Below the pieces are notes generated by a model. That model searched no databases, was not told where the DNA came from, and saw only the letters and a program-made list of their open reading frames with translations. From an uncultured Saprospiraceae bacterium (lineage in GTDB: Bacteria > Bacteroidota > Bacteroidia > Chitinophagales > Saprospiraceae): a stretch of DNA of 5,793 nucleotides. Where the stretch lies: the NCBI GenBank assembly GCA_938033975.1, contig CALHKJ010000230.1, forward strand, positions 1 through 5,793, read 5' to 3'. Within the stretch, counting starts at the first letter, position 1; every line of letters begins with the position of its first letter. Shown piece by piece: positions 1 through 5,624 of the stretch. A program made the translations under genes and the position numbers.

Positions 1-1
1 A

Positions 2-370
2 TATGCACATAAAAATGACGAAAATCATCCTTGGATCAAAATGAAACCCGATGTCTTTTTTACTGAAATGCCAAAGATTGATAATACAATTACAGTAATT
101 CATGTACCTGGACATAGTGCAGGAAGTATTTGTGTCTTGGAAGAAAAATCAAAATCCTTATTTGCCGGAGATACATTTTATGGAAATGAAAAAGGAGAAA
201 TTAGAGACTTTACGAGAGAAAGCCAAGCTGATTATGAAAACCTAGAAGACAGGATAAAAAGTTGTAAAAATCTACTTAATTATGATTTTGAAAATGTTTA
301 TCCCTTTCACTATGAAATAATTCTAAAAAATGGAAAGCAAAAACTAGCAGCATTCATATCGAATAAATAA
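2..370 (+). CDS. MBL-fold metallo-hydrolase, C-terminal part (5' end outside window)
   Basis: This is the C-terminal part of a metallo-beta-lactamase-fold hydrolase of the glyoxalase II-like type. The reading frame is open to the window edge, so the ATG at 41 is probably internal and the true start lies upstream. Counting from that ATG, the motif HVPGHSAGS (residues 21-29) carries a metal-ligand His at 25, LFAGDTFYG (40-48) carries the bridging Asp at 44, and YPFHYE (87-92) gives the last His at 90. This order and spacing is typical of the second half of the fold. The first metal motif, HxHxDH, must lie before the window. In the family these residues bind two metal ions and activate water for hydrolysis. 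The substrate cannot be told from this part; no signal peptide can be judged. No terminator directly follows the stop at 368-370; the nearest is about 320 bases downstream. Confidence 0.85.
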   Translation, partial: YAHKNDENHPWIKMKPDVFFTEMPKIDNTITVIHVPGHSAGSICVLEEKSKSLFAGDTFYGNEKGEIRDFTRESQADYENLEDRIKSCKNLLNYDFENVYPFHYEIILKNGKQKLAAFISNK

Positions 371-692
371 ACCAGAATAAAATTCCATAAAATCACACAA
401 TTACAATTATGAATTCGGACCAGGAGAACGAAGCATAAAAAAGTGAGTGATCTCTATGGATTCGTATTGGCAGGGTTTCATCTGATAAAAGATATCTTTT
501 TAACCAATAGCAATCTTCAATGTGTATCCTATTAAAGCTCTATTCTTCTTTTTCAGTCAAAGTATCTAGTGGTAAACAACTAAAGAAGGTGATACGGAGG
601 CCTCACCAATTCATTACAGGAAGAGTGACACTAAATTCAGAGGCAAAATGAAGAAACTCAAGAAATAAGAAAGAATTATTGTTTTAGTAATT
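371..692. other. Gene-poor spacer with coding-like scraps, upstream of a terminator
   Basis: No intact gene is visible in these 322 bases. The plus strand holds short open stretches in different frames. One runs from 576 to the TAA at 666-668 without an early ATG, is hydrophilic, and ends in MKKLKK (648-668) only 24 bases before the terminator at 693. Another, ending near 534, contains FVLAGFHLIKDIF. I recognise neither. A basic tail close to a good terminator is what the end of a dead gene would look like, but an untranslated RNA or plain spacer is equally possible. Confidence 0.4.
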
Positions 693-730
693 AAATGGCC
701 TTGCTCTACACTGAATAAGGCCATTTTTTT
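693..730 (+). terminator. Rho-independent terminator, strong
   Basis: A perfect 10-bp inverted repeat, AAATGGCCTT (693-702) and AAGGCCATTT (717-726), encloses a 14-base loop. The second arm runs into seven consecutive T residues (724-730). The T-run is only on the plus strand, so it terminates rightward transcription. The nearest intact plus-strand gene ends 320 bases upstream, so the terminator may belong to a degraded gene or to an RNA in 371-692. Confidence 0.85.
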
Positions 731-755
731 ATACACTATTTATCTGTAGCCAGTA

Positions 756-984
756 GATCTTTCATTCCTTCAAAATTTCAATATTCTTATCAAGACCCTG
801 AAAGTTTTTGTTTTACGACCATAGGCAGAGACCATGATTCTACAATGCTTGGTTGTAGATTCATAGTACCAATACATCATTTACGATTGATATCTCCGAA
901 TTACCCCAGGGCCTCTATTTTCTTAAGGCTAGCAATTTGACAAACAACCACTTGGAATTGCAAAAAATCATTAAGAATAATTAG
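756..984 (+). pseudogene. Remnant of a T9SS cargo gene: C-terminal sorting domain, frame-broken
   Basis: Reading 859-984 in one frame gives a tail with TSFTIDISELPQGLYFLKA (874-930), followed by a hydrophilic stretch and LQKIIKNN then TAG (958-984). This matches the end of the type A sorting domain of type IX secretion cargo (pattern: Ile-Asp-hydrophobic-Ser-x-Leu-x-x-Gly-hydrophobic-Tyr, then a Lys-Ile/Val-hydrophobic-Lys end). A stop at 856-858 closes this frame upstream. In the next frame, NFNILIKTLKVFV (774-812) and TMILQCLVVDS (831-863) resemble the preceding strands, and IGR at 821-829 in a third frame fits the conserved Gly-Arg turn. So at least one frame change plus stops separate the pieces. 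Only about 75 codons remain; the secreted body of the protein is absent, and a terminator lies just upstream. The domain normally directs a protein through the outer membrane and is then cleaved. The tail is a confident match; the broken upstream part is inferred. Confidence 0.7.
834..864. repeat. Imperfect inverted repeat (hairpin) inside the pseudogene
   Basis: ATGATTCTACAA (834-845) and TTGTAGATTCAT (853-864) pair over 12 bases with one T-T mismatch and a 7-base loop (846-852). There is no T-run on either strand, so it is not a standard terminator. It sits where the reading frame of the sorting-domain remnant breaks. Confidence 0.5.
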
Positions 985-1136
985 AATCAGTTGATAAGAT
1001 AGCTTTCATTCAACAGCAGCTCTACATCACCATAAATAAAATTCTAAGAACTAAAAAATATTGATAATGTACTTTAAATCTTTCAGAAACCATTGCTGTC
1101 TAGCCGAAATAAAAAGTTGATATATTGCAATCACTT
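985..1136. other. Spacer upstream of the TPR-HTH regulator gene
   Basis: These 152 bases separate the pseudogene from the regulator gene and must hold its promoter, if it has its own. No clear match to the Bacteroidota TAnnTTTG box with a -33 TTG was found. TAGCTTTC near 1000 differs at one position but lacks a well-placed upstream element. No ribosome binding site is evident before the ATG at 1137. Confidence 0.4.
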
Positions 1137-2885
1137 ATGAAAACAAAGAATGTATTTCCTATCATGATTTTTTGTTTTGTATTTGGTGTAGTGGCTTGCT
1201 TTGGTCAGGACCAAAACTACATTGACAGTCTTACAAGCAAAATAAAGACCTCAACACCTCTTGACAAGCAAAAGTTATATACTGATCTGATGTATACCTA
1301 TTTCTACCATGACTTGGTAATAGCTCGCAGCTACTTAGATTCCATCGGGCTAGTATCTAATGAATATAGTGATGATTTGAGATTGAAGGCCAATTATAAC
1401 AATAGTACTGGAGGCTATTATGGGATGACTTCTCACTATGACACAGCCATGGTCTATTTCAAACTAGCTTTGAAAGACTACGAAGAGCTCAATGATCAAG
1501 AACGAATAAGTGCTCTGTTAAACAACATCGGTATCTGCCAAAAAAGAGAAGGTGATTTTGAATCAGCCCTGGCTACGAATCTGGAAGCTCTCAAGCTCAA
1601 GGAAAAGCTAGGTGTCACTGGGGATGATCTAGGAGCTAGTTTCTGGAATCTGGGGATTCTATATTCTGAACTGCTAGATTTCAATGAATCTAATATTTGG
1701 TATGATAAAGCGATAAAAATCTATCAGGATTTGGAAATGGAAAGTGAGATGCACATACTGAGTTCTTTAAAAGGGCAAAATTATATGGAGCTAGACTCAA
1801 TTGATTTGGCAGAGACTATATTCTTAAGGTCGGCCGATTACTTTAAAATTAACAATCAGCCTAATGAGGTTTGCAATGCTTTGATGGATTTAGGTCGAAT
1901 TTATTTAATGAAAGAAGATTATAAAAAGGCAGAAAGAAATTTAGAAGAGGCCTATGTATTGTCATTGAATAGTGAGGAGGCAGCAATGCCAGGATATGCT
2001 GCCGGCCAATTAGCAAAATTGTACCTTGAGACCAATAGACTAAAAAAGGCAGAGCAGTATATTCTTATTTCGATGGAAAATTCTTTTGAACTTTCTTTAA
2101 GCAAAAAATTAATCAACGACTACCAGATGCTCGCTAATATTTACGAGAAGCAAGGTCGTTACAAACTTGCATTAGATAAATTCAAACAATATCATATTCA
2201 GCAAGACTCAATCTTTGGAATTGAAAAGCTTAAGGCAATGGACGAACTGGCAATCAAATATGAATCAGAGAAAAAGCAAGCAGAAATTGAACTACTAGAA
2301 GAAAAAGATAGAATGAGTCGTTTGGAAAAGAAGGGCTTGATGGCAAGTATCATATCCCTCTTGCTAATATTGGGCAGTGCAATTTATGCTTTACGCCAAA
2401 GGCTATTGAAAAATAAATTGGCAAAAGAGAAAGTAGCTCAAAGTTTGGAATTTAGTGAAAAACAATTGGCTTCAAAAAAACAAGAATTGACAGCATTTGC
2501 TTTGCAGTTGGCACATAAAAATAAAGTACTTGAGGACCTACGAATGAATGTTGAGAGCTTGAAAAGTGGTAAATCTAAGGAAGTACAACGGATTGTAAAT
2601 AGTATTGAAATTAACAAAAATGATGACGAATCTTGGGATCAATTCAAAAGAAGATTTGCTGCCGTCCATAAAGATTTTGAAAGCCAGATTCATAAACAAT
2701 ATCCAAATATTACAGCCAAAGAAATGAGACTCATGTCTCTGATTAAAATGAACTTAAGCAATAAAGAAATGGCTAATATCCTGAATATTTCTAACGAAGG
2801 AATAAAGAAAGCAAGATACCGACTTAGGAAGAAACTTGATCTACAAACAGAGGATTCACTTGAACAAACAATCATCAACATTTAG
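1137..2885 (+). CDS. Transmembrane TPR regulator with C-terminal LuxR-like helix-turn-helix
   Basis: This 582-residue protein is probably a one-component membrane regulator. An N-terminal signal peptide (about 1-24) contains VVAC, which could also be a lipobox with Cys21. Several TPR helical hairpins follow from about 95 to 360, for example around ALLNNIGICQKREGDFESAL and ALMDLGRIYLMKEDYKKAE. A charged helix (about 370-398), one membrane helix (about 400-419) and a coiled coil (about 425-485) lead to a C-terminal helix-turn-helix (about 521-571) with ITAKEMRLMSLI, LSNKEMANILNIS and RYRLRKKL. The pattern matches GerE/LuxR-type domains as they occur in Bacteroidota, with EGIKKARYR where LuxR proteins usually have TVKxH. 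Known relatives place the TPRs in the periplasm and the helix-turn-helix in the cytoplasm; the targets are unknown here. A TTG at 1125 is in frame, but the ATG at 1137 directly starts the signal peptide and is preferred. The neighbouring EGF lipoprotein gene is convergent, so co-transcription is excluded. Confidence 0.9.
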   Translation: MKTKNVFPIMIFCFVFGVVACFGQDQNYIDSLTSKIKTSTPLDKQKLYTDLMYTYFYHDLVIARSYLDSIGLVSNEYSDDLRLKANYNNSTGGYYGMTSHYDTAMVYFKLALKDYEELNDQERISALLNNIGICQKREGDFESALATNLEALKLKEKLGVTGDDLGASFWNLGILYSELLDFNESNIWYDKAIKIYQDLEMESEMHILSSLKGQNYMELDSIDLAETIFLRSADYFKINNQPNEVCNALMDLGRIYLMKEDYKKAERNLEEAYVLSLNSEEAAMPGYAAGQLAKLYLETNRLKKAEQYILISMENSFELSLSKKLINDYQMLANIYEKQGRYKLALDKFKQYHIQQDSIFGIEKLKAMDELAIKYESEKKQAEIELLEEKDRMSRLEKKGLMASIISLLLILGSAIYALRQRLLKNKLAKEKVAQSLEFSEKQLASKKQELTAFALQLAHKNKVLEDLRMNVESLKSGKSKEVQRIVNSIEINKNDDESWDQFKRRFAAVHKDFESQIHKQYPNITAKEMRLMSLIKMNLSNKEMANILNISNEGIKKARYRLRKKLDLQTEDSLEQTIINI

Positions 2886-2967
2886 GCCATGCTATACTAT
2901 CAATCATGTAGAAAAGTCTCCTATAGATAACAACCTGAATTTCTATACTATTAAAACATTACAACTA

Positions 2968-3687
2968 TCATTGCTTGATATTACGCACAAGAAAGAATGT
3001 TCCTTTGGCTTCTTGAGTCAGTGATGTATTAGGATTAAAAACAAATAGCTCAAAACTAAAAACCATATCATCATTCAAGCTCACAGAACCATAAACTGAA
3101 CTTCCATTGCTTAGGTATTGTGATTCAAAGTTGATTGTGTTTTCTTTAACTTGACCTACAATTACATTACTTGTATTAAGAAGCATTAAACCACTATTGT
3201 TTTCTGTAGGAAAAAGTATTACTTCATTTACTTTACTACCTTCTTCGATCTTTATATTACCGAGTTGATCCTGGGGAATTGGCGTACCACCTATTTGAGA
3301 AGTACTGGTCCATTGGCTGCAACCCCACCAACCCATAAAACGACATCTACTTTGAGTTTCACAGCTAATGCCTTCATAACCTTCCAAGCAATTACATTCT
3401 CCATCAGTAAATTCTCCATTTACACATAATATATTACAGCCTTCACCATAATAATTTGGATGACAAAGGCAGCTTTCTGTTTGTGGATTACAATCCCCAT
3501 TAAAACAGTCGACACCATAGCAAAACTCTATCTCGCAATTGTCGCCAGAGAATCCATCCGGACAATCACAGATTCCTTCAACACAATTTCCAGGTCCACA
3601 TTCTACATCTTCGCATAAGTCTTCAAGATTGCATCCTATGGAAAGGCATATCAAAAGAAATAGAAAAAATACTTGTAGTGATTTCAT
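2968..3687 (-). CDS. EGF-like repeat lipoprotein
   Basis: This 239-residue protein is an exported lipoprotein with EGF-like modules. The N-terminus MKSLQVFFLFLLICLSIGC ends in a lipobox (LSIGC), so Cys19 should carry the lipid. The next residues, NLEDLCEDVE, are acidic, which in Bacteroidota can favour display on the cell surface; that is an inference. Three Cys-rich modules follow: about 25-51 (CDCPDGFSGDNC), 56-84 (CLCHPNYYGEGC) and 88-109 (CNCLEGYEGISC), each ending in the EGF signature CxCxxxxxGxxC. Residues 115-239 form a beta-rich domain without a recognised name, starting with CRFMGWWGCSQW and resembling the lipocalin-like C-terminal domains of other Bacteroidota EGF lipoproteins. Likely role: surface binding or adhesion; the ligand is unknown. 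An in-frame TTG at 3708 would add MLAYNSY before the signal peptide, so the ATG at 3685-3687 is preferred. No terminator is seen in the 82 bases between its stop and the regulator gene. Confidence 0.85.
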   Translation of the reverse strand: MKSLQVFFLFLLICLSIGCNLEDLCEDVECGPGNCVEGICDCPDGFSGDNCEIEFCYGVDCFNGDCNPQTESCLCHPNYYGEGCNILCVNGEFTDGECNCLEGYEGISCETQSRCRFMGWWGCSQWTSTSQIGGTPIPQDQLGNIKIEEGSKVNEVILFPTENNSGLMLLNTSNVIVGQVKENTINFESQYLSNGSSVYGSVSLNDDMVFSFELFVFNPNTSLTQEAKGTFFLVRNIKQ

Positions 3688-3705
3688 GTATGAATTGTAT
3701 GCTAA

Positions 3706-3713
3706 CAAAAGTA
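3706..3713 (-). promoter_or_regulatory. Candidate Bacteroidota -7 promoter box for the EGF lipoprotein
   Basis: On the minus strand these bases read TACTTTTG, an exact match to the Bacteroidota consensus TAnnTTTG. Transcription would start about 15 bases before the ATG at 3687, giving a short leader. No TTG is found about 19-21 bases upstream at the -33 position, so this is only a candidate. Confidence 0.35.
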
Positions 3714-3901
3714 AGATATATTGAATTAGATTGCTTATTAATGGTATGAATTTGTAAGATTGAATTACTGTGGTTCAAAGGAAGAAGGCTTATTAATACT
3801 ACACTACTTAAACATAATATTTTTCATTTATAAATAAGGATTTGAAAAGGACTACCAAAGTCGAGCACAAATAAACCTTTGGCATAACACCAAGAAAGTG
3901 A

Positions 3902-3933
3902 AAATCATTTAGCATATCATTGAAATCATTTAG
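3902..3933. repeat. 11-bp direct repeat with 21-bp period
   Basis: AAATCATTTAG occurs at 3902-3912 and again at 3923-3933. The period of 21 bases is two helical turns, so a dimeric or paired protein could contact both copies on the same face. It lies about 50-80 bases upstream of the short frame at 3984. Confidence 0.5.
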
Positions 3934-3941
3934 TACTTGAT

Positions 3942-4013
3942 TTTGTCATGTCTTTACTTTGAATATAAATAATCAGCAAAGACATGAAAATAACAAAAGA
4001 AATGCATGACAAA
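3942..4013. repeat. Two mutually exclusive inverted repeats
   Basis: TCATGTCTTT (3946-3955) pairs perfectly with AAAGACATGA (3978-3987), leaving a 22-base loop. TTTGTCATG (3942-3950) pairs perfectly with CATGACAAA (4005-4013). Both use bases 3946-3950, so the two hairpins cannot form together. The right arm of the first contains the ATG of the short frame at 3984. Confidence 0.5.
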
Positions 4014-4061
4014 GAGCAAATGCAAGGATTAAGCCCAAAAGAATATAGGCATTTGAATTAG
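3984..4061 (+). CDS. Possible 25-residue peptide, unrecognised
   Basis: An ATG at 3984 opens a 25-codon frame ending in TAG. The peptide is hydrophilic, starting MKITKEMHDKEQ and ending GLSPKEYRHLN. It has no signal peptide and no family that I recognise. No Shine-Dalgarno sequence precedes it, which is normal in Bacteroidota. Its start codon lies in the arm of an inverted repeat. It may be a short regulated peptide, the remains of a longer gene, or chance. Confidence 0.2.
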   Translation: MKITKEMHDKEQMQGLSPKEYRHLN

Positions 4062-4263
4062 GACACAATTCATTTTTTATAGGAATCAACCGGAATAATA
4101 TATTGAGCGAAAATACCTCATTTGTTTCTTGACCATACTCTATTCCAAAAAATCTTTTCGTAACTTAACAACTAATCATAGGACATTCGTGAGAAAGGAT
4201 CCACTTATTCCCTTATCGGCAATTTTCGATTTATGAGAAAACAGTTGGCGACACATAATTAAG

Positions 4264-4347
4264 ATGGAAATTGTGGATTTCAGTGATGAGCATATCGAAT
4301 TTAAGATCATAGACACTGATAGTAGATTGATTAATTCTTATCCTTAG
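4264..4347 (+). pseudogene. 27-codon acidic frame, possible gene fragment
   Basis: The frame from ATG 4264 to TAG 4345-4347 encodes an acidic peptide with MEIVDFSDEHIEFKIID followed by TDSRLINSYP. The pattern hydrophobic-Lys-Ile-Ile-Asp-x-x-x-Arg-Leu-Ile vaguely resembles the middle strands of a T9SS sorting domain (usually Asp-x-x-Gly-Arg), but Ser replaces Gly and the end motif is missing. A stop at 4234-4236 closes the frame upstream. It may be a fragment of a dead gene or chance. Confidence 0.2.
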
Positions 4348-4442
4348 GACTTAATATAGTTTAGCTTAAACTTATAATAGACCGTTAATAACTACATTCT
4401 TTTTCACTCACTAGAGCATTGTACTCCAAAGTTAAATTCACA

Positions 4443-4865
4443 ATGATGACAATTCGCAATTTCTCAATTCTTTTCATATTAATTATGACATCTTGTAAAT
4501 CGACTGGAATTGAAAATCTAAACAGCTCAGTTATTAAGTATGCAGACCTGCCAAGCGCTGTCAAAAAAGTGATGTTCCAAACTGAGTACATCGAGCAAGA
4601 TGGAAATAAAAAATTGAAATTATACACAGAACTCAATCCAATACCTAAGTATGAATATATAAGCAAACAACATAAAATAATGTCTTGGATTAATGAAGGA
4701 GAATTAATTAGAAAATCAGATAAAAAGACATACGAATTAAATTTTAGTTCAGAGCACGGAACTAAGTATGTGGTTCAAGGAGATTATTTGTACGTGCCAA
4801 GGCACTACAACATCCATAAAAGAGACAGTCTAAAGTATTCAATTTCAAGATTCAAATTAGATTAA
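4443..4865 (+). CDS. Small lipoprotein of unknown function
   Basis: This 140-residue protein starts with MMTIRNFSILFILIMTSCKS, a lipoprotein signal peptide with a clear lipobox (MTSC), so Cys18 should be lipidated and the protein anchored in a membrane. The mature part is rich in Lys, Tyr and Glu and contains DLPSAVKKVMF (35-45), ELNPIPKYEYI (63-73) and TKYVVQGDYLYVPRHYNI (107-124), suggesting a small beta-rich domain; I recognise no family. An in-frame TTG at 4419 would put eight residues (MYSKVKFT) before the signal peptide, so an ATG at 4443 or the adjacent one at 4446 is preferred. The gene stands alone: the upstream spacer is more than 700 bases and the downstream gene is convergent. No clear promoter was found. 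The downstream hairpin at 4883-4915 should end its transcript. Confidence 0.8.
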   Translation: MMTIRNFSILFILIMTSCKSTGIENLNSSVIKYADLPSAVKKVMFQTEYIEQDGNKKLKLYTELNPIPKYEYISKQHKIMSWINEGELIRKSDKKTYELNFSSEHGTKYVVQGDYLYVPRHYNIHKRDSLKYSISRFKLD

Positions 4866-4882
4866 TCTCAGTTTATTTAAAA

Positions 4883-4915
4883 AAAAGGAATATTCCGTAA
4901 TAGAATATCCCTTTT
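4883..4915. terminator. Bidirectional terminator between convergent genes
   Basis: AAAAGGAATATTC (4883-4895) and GAATATCCCTTTT (4903-4915) pair over 13 bases with one A-C mismatch and a 7-base loop. On the plus strand the stem ends in four T; on the minus strand it runs into eight T (the A-run 4879-4886). It lies 17 bases after the lipoprotein stop and 37 bases after the DUF2853 stop, and fits both. Confidence 0.85.
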
Positions 4916-4952
4916 ACATTTCCAAAAAATTACATCAAATCAACTTTTGCAA

Positions 4953-5285
4953 TTAGCCTAGTTCTTTTTGCACTAAATAATAAAATGCAGCTCTGTTTTT
5001 CATTCGAATTCCCGACATCTTATCAGCCACAGCTTTGACGCCAGCCATTCCTCTGTCTTTATCTTCAATTCCTAACTTTTTCGCAACAAAGTTTTTGCGG
5101 ACAGTTTCTAATTCTGACTCATCAGCTCCAGAAACTAATAAAGCATCTTTGTTATCAACAATAAGTCTAAGATTTCCGACCAACTTATCCAACAATTCAT
5201 CGTCAATATTGCTTACACCACACTCACCTAATTGATTGGTTGCTTGGATTTTTAGCTTCGCTAATTTTTCATTTAGTTCGCTCAT
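4953..5285 (-). CDS. DUF2853 family protein
   Basis: This 110-residue protein matches the DUF2853 family as I remember it, over nearly its full length. The best-preserved parts are a central block at 45-72 containing NKDALLVSGADESELETV, then KNFVAKKLG, and a C-terminal block NRAAFYYLVQK (97-107). It is soluble, largely helical, with no signal peptide or membrane segment, so it should be cytoplasmic. No biochemical function is established that I know of. The ATG at 5283-5285 is preceded by an A-rich leader (minus strand AACCAATTAAA), typical for the phylum. The gene seems monocistronic: the convergent lipoprotein gene follows, and about 340 bases separate it from the minus-strand gene upstream. 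Confidence 0.85.
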   Translation of the reverse strand: MSELNEKLAKLKIQATNQLGECGVSNIDDELLDKLVGNLRLIVDNKDALLVSGADESELETVRKNFVAKKLGIEDKDRGMAGVKAVADKMSGIRMKNRAAFYYLVQKELG

Positions 5286-5361
5286 TTTAATTGGTTTTTT
5301 TGGTTATAAAAAGATTCTAATTTGAGTTTAAGTGCTGGAAGTTTTAATAAATATACCTGAA

Positions 5362-5371
5362 TAGTATACTA
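5362..5371. promoter_or_regulatory. Palindrome upstream of the DUF2853 gene
   Basis: TAGTATACTA is a perfect 10-base palindrome located 77-86 bases before the DUF2853 start. It could be a small operator half-pair or a chance AT-rich palindrome. No promoter box could be fixed nearby. Confidence 0.2.
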
Positions 5372-5398
5372 GGTAATATAGCACATAAACTTATTAGT

Positions 5399-5420
5399 AA
5401 TTGAAAAGTAATTTTCAATT
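5399..5420. repeat. Short perfect hairpin, terminator-like
   Basis: AATTGAAAA (5399-5407) and TTTTCAATT (5412-5420) pair perfectly around the 4-base loop GTAA. The stem is nearly all A-T and only two more T follow on the plus strand, so it would be a weak terminator at best. It lies in the spacer between the two minus-strand genes. Confidence 0.35.
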
Positions 5421-5566
5421 TTGCGATATAATTTATTAAAGCACAAAAAAGGTTGATAAACTAGTATCCTGAAATTTATCCAGTTGGTAAAACCTAAGCG
5501 AGACTATGAAATCTATGATGAATGAATCACAAAATTTTGGGGATAAATTTTTCCAGACTTAATTCG

Positions 5567-5597
5567 AAAAAAACATTGAAAATACCATTTAGTATTT
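5567..5597 (-). terminator. Weak terminator candidate after the right-edge gene
   Basis: On the minus strand a 6-bp stem (AAATAC 5592-5597 side with GTATTT 5580-5585 side, 6-base loop) is followed after six bases by seven T (A-run 5567-5573). It begins 27 bases after the stop of the partial gene at 5625. The short A-T-rich stem and the gap before the T-run make it a weak call. Confidence 0.3.
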
Positions 5598-5624
5598 GTC
5601 TGTAGAAGATGATGAGTCCTTACA

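Larger units (their letters stand above)
3714..4442. other. Gene-poor spacer with repeats and short coding-like frames
   Basis: No gene of ordinary length is supported in these 729 bases. The stretch holds a 10-base direct repeat GCTTATTAAT (3733-3742, 3788-3797), an 11-base direct repeat (3902-3933), two competing inverted repeats (3942-4013), a 25-codon frame (3984-4061) and a 27-codon frame (4264-4347). A plus-strand frame of about 45 codons ending at 4236 has no ATG. Taken together this could be a decayed gene region or a regulatory spacer; the sequence alone does not decide. Confidence 0.4.
5286..5624. other. AT-rich spacer between two minus-strand genes
   Basis: No intact gene is visible in these 339 bases. 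They hold a palindrome (5362-5371), a hairpin (5399-5420), a 10-base inverted repeat AAATTTATCC (5472-5481) / GGATAAATTT (5541-5550), and a plus-strand frame from ATG 5506 that is broken by stops at 5560 and 5590. The DUF2853 promoter should lie in the left part. Confidence 0.45.

Noticed and set aside
770..890. Minus-strand 36-codon frame containing SAYGRKTKTFRVL
   Set aside because: It lies opposite the sorting-domain remnant, matches no family I know, and the plus-strand reading explains the stretch better.
1125..1136. TTG at 1125 as start of the TPR regulator
   Set aside because: The ATG at 1137 directly begins a Lys-plus-hydrophobic signal peptide; the extra residues MQSL add nothing.
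2892..2954. Short direct repeat CTATACTATnAA (2892-2903 and 2943-2954)
   Set aside because: Only 11 of 12 AT-rich bases match, it lies in a convergent gap, and no terminator or site structure is associated.
2836..3024. Plus-strand frame spanning the gap between the regulator and the EGF lipoprotein
   Set aside because: It overlaps the ends of both well-supported genes in other frames and its composition is not protein-like.
3688..3708. TTG at 3708 as start of the EGF lipoprotein
   Set aside because: It would place seven polar and aromatic residues before a good lipoprotein signal peptide, and it overlaps the candidate -7 box.
3973..4164. Minus-strand frame of about 63 codons with a hydrophobic C-terminal stretch (ILLGLILAFAL)
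   Set aside because: It has no ATG or GTG start, and its Leu/Phe-rich part is simply the complement of Lys/Gln-rich A-run sequence on the plus strand.
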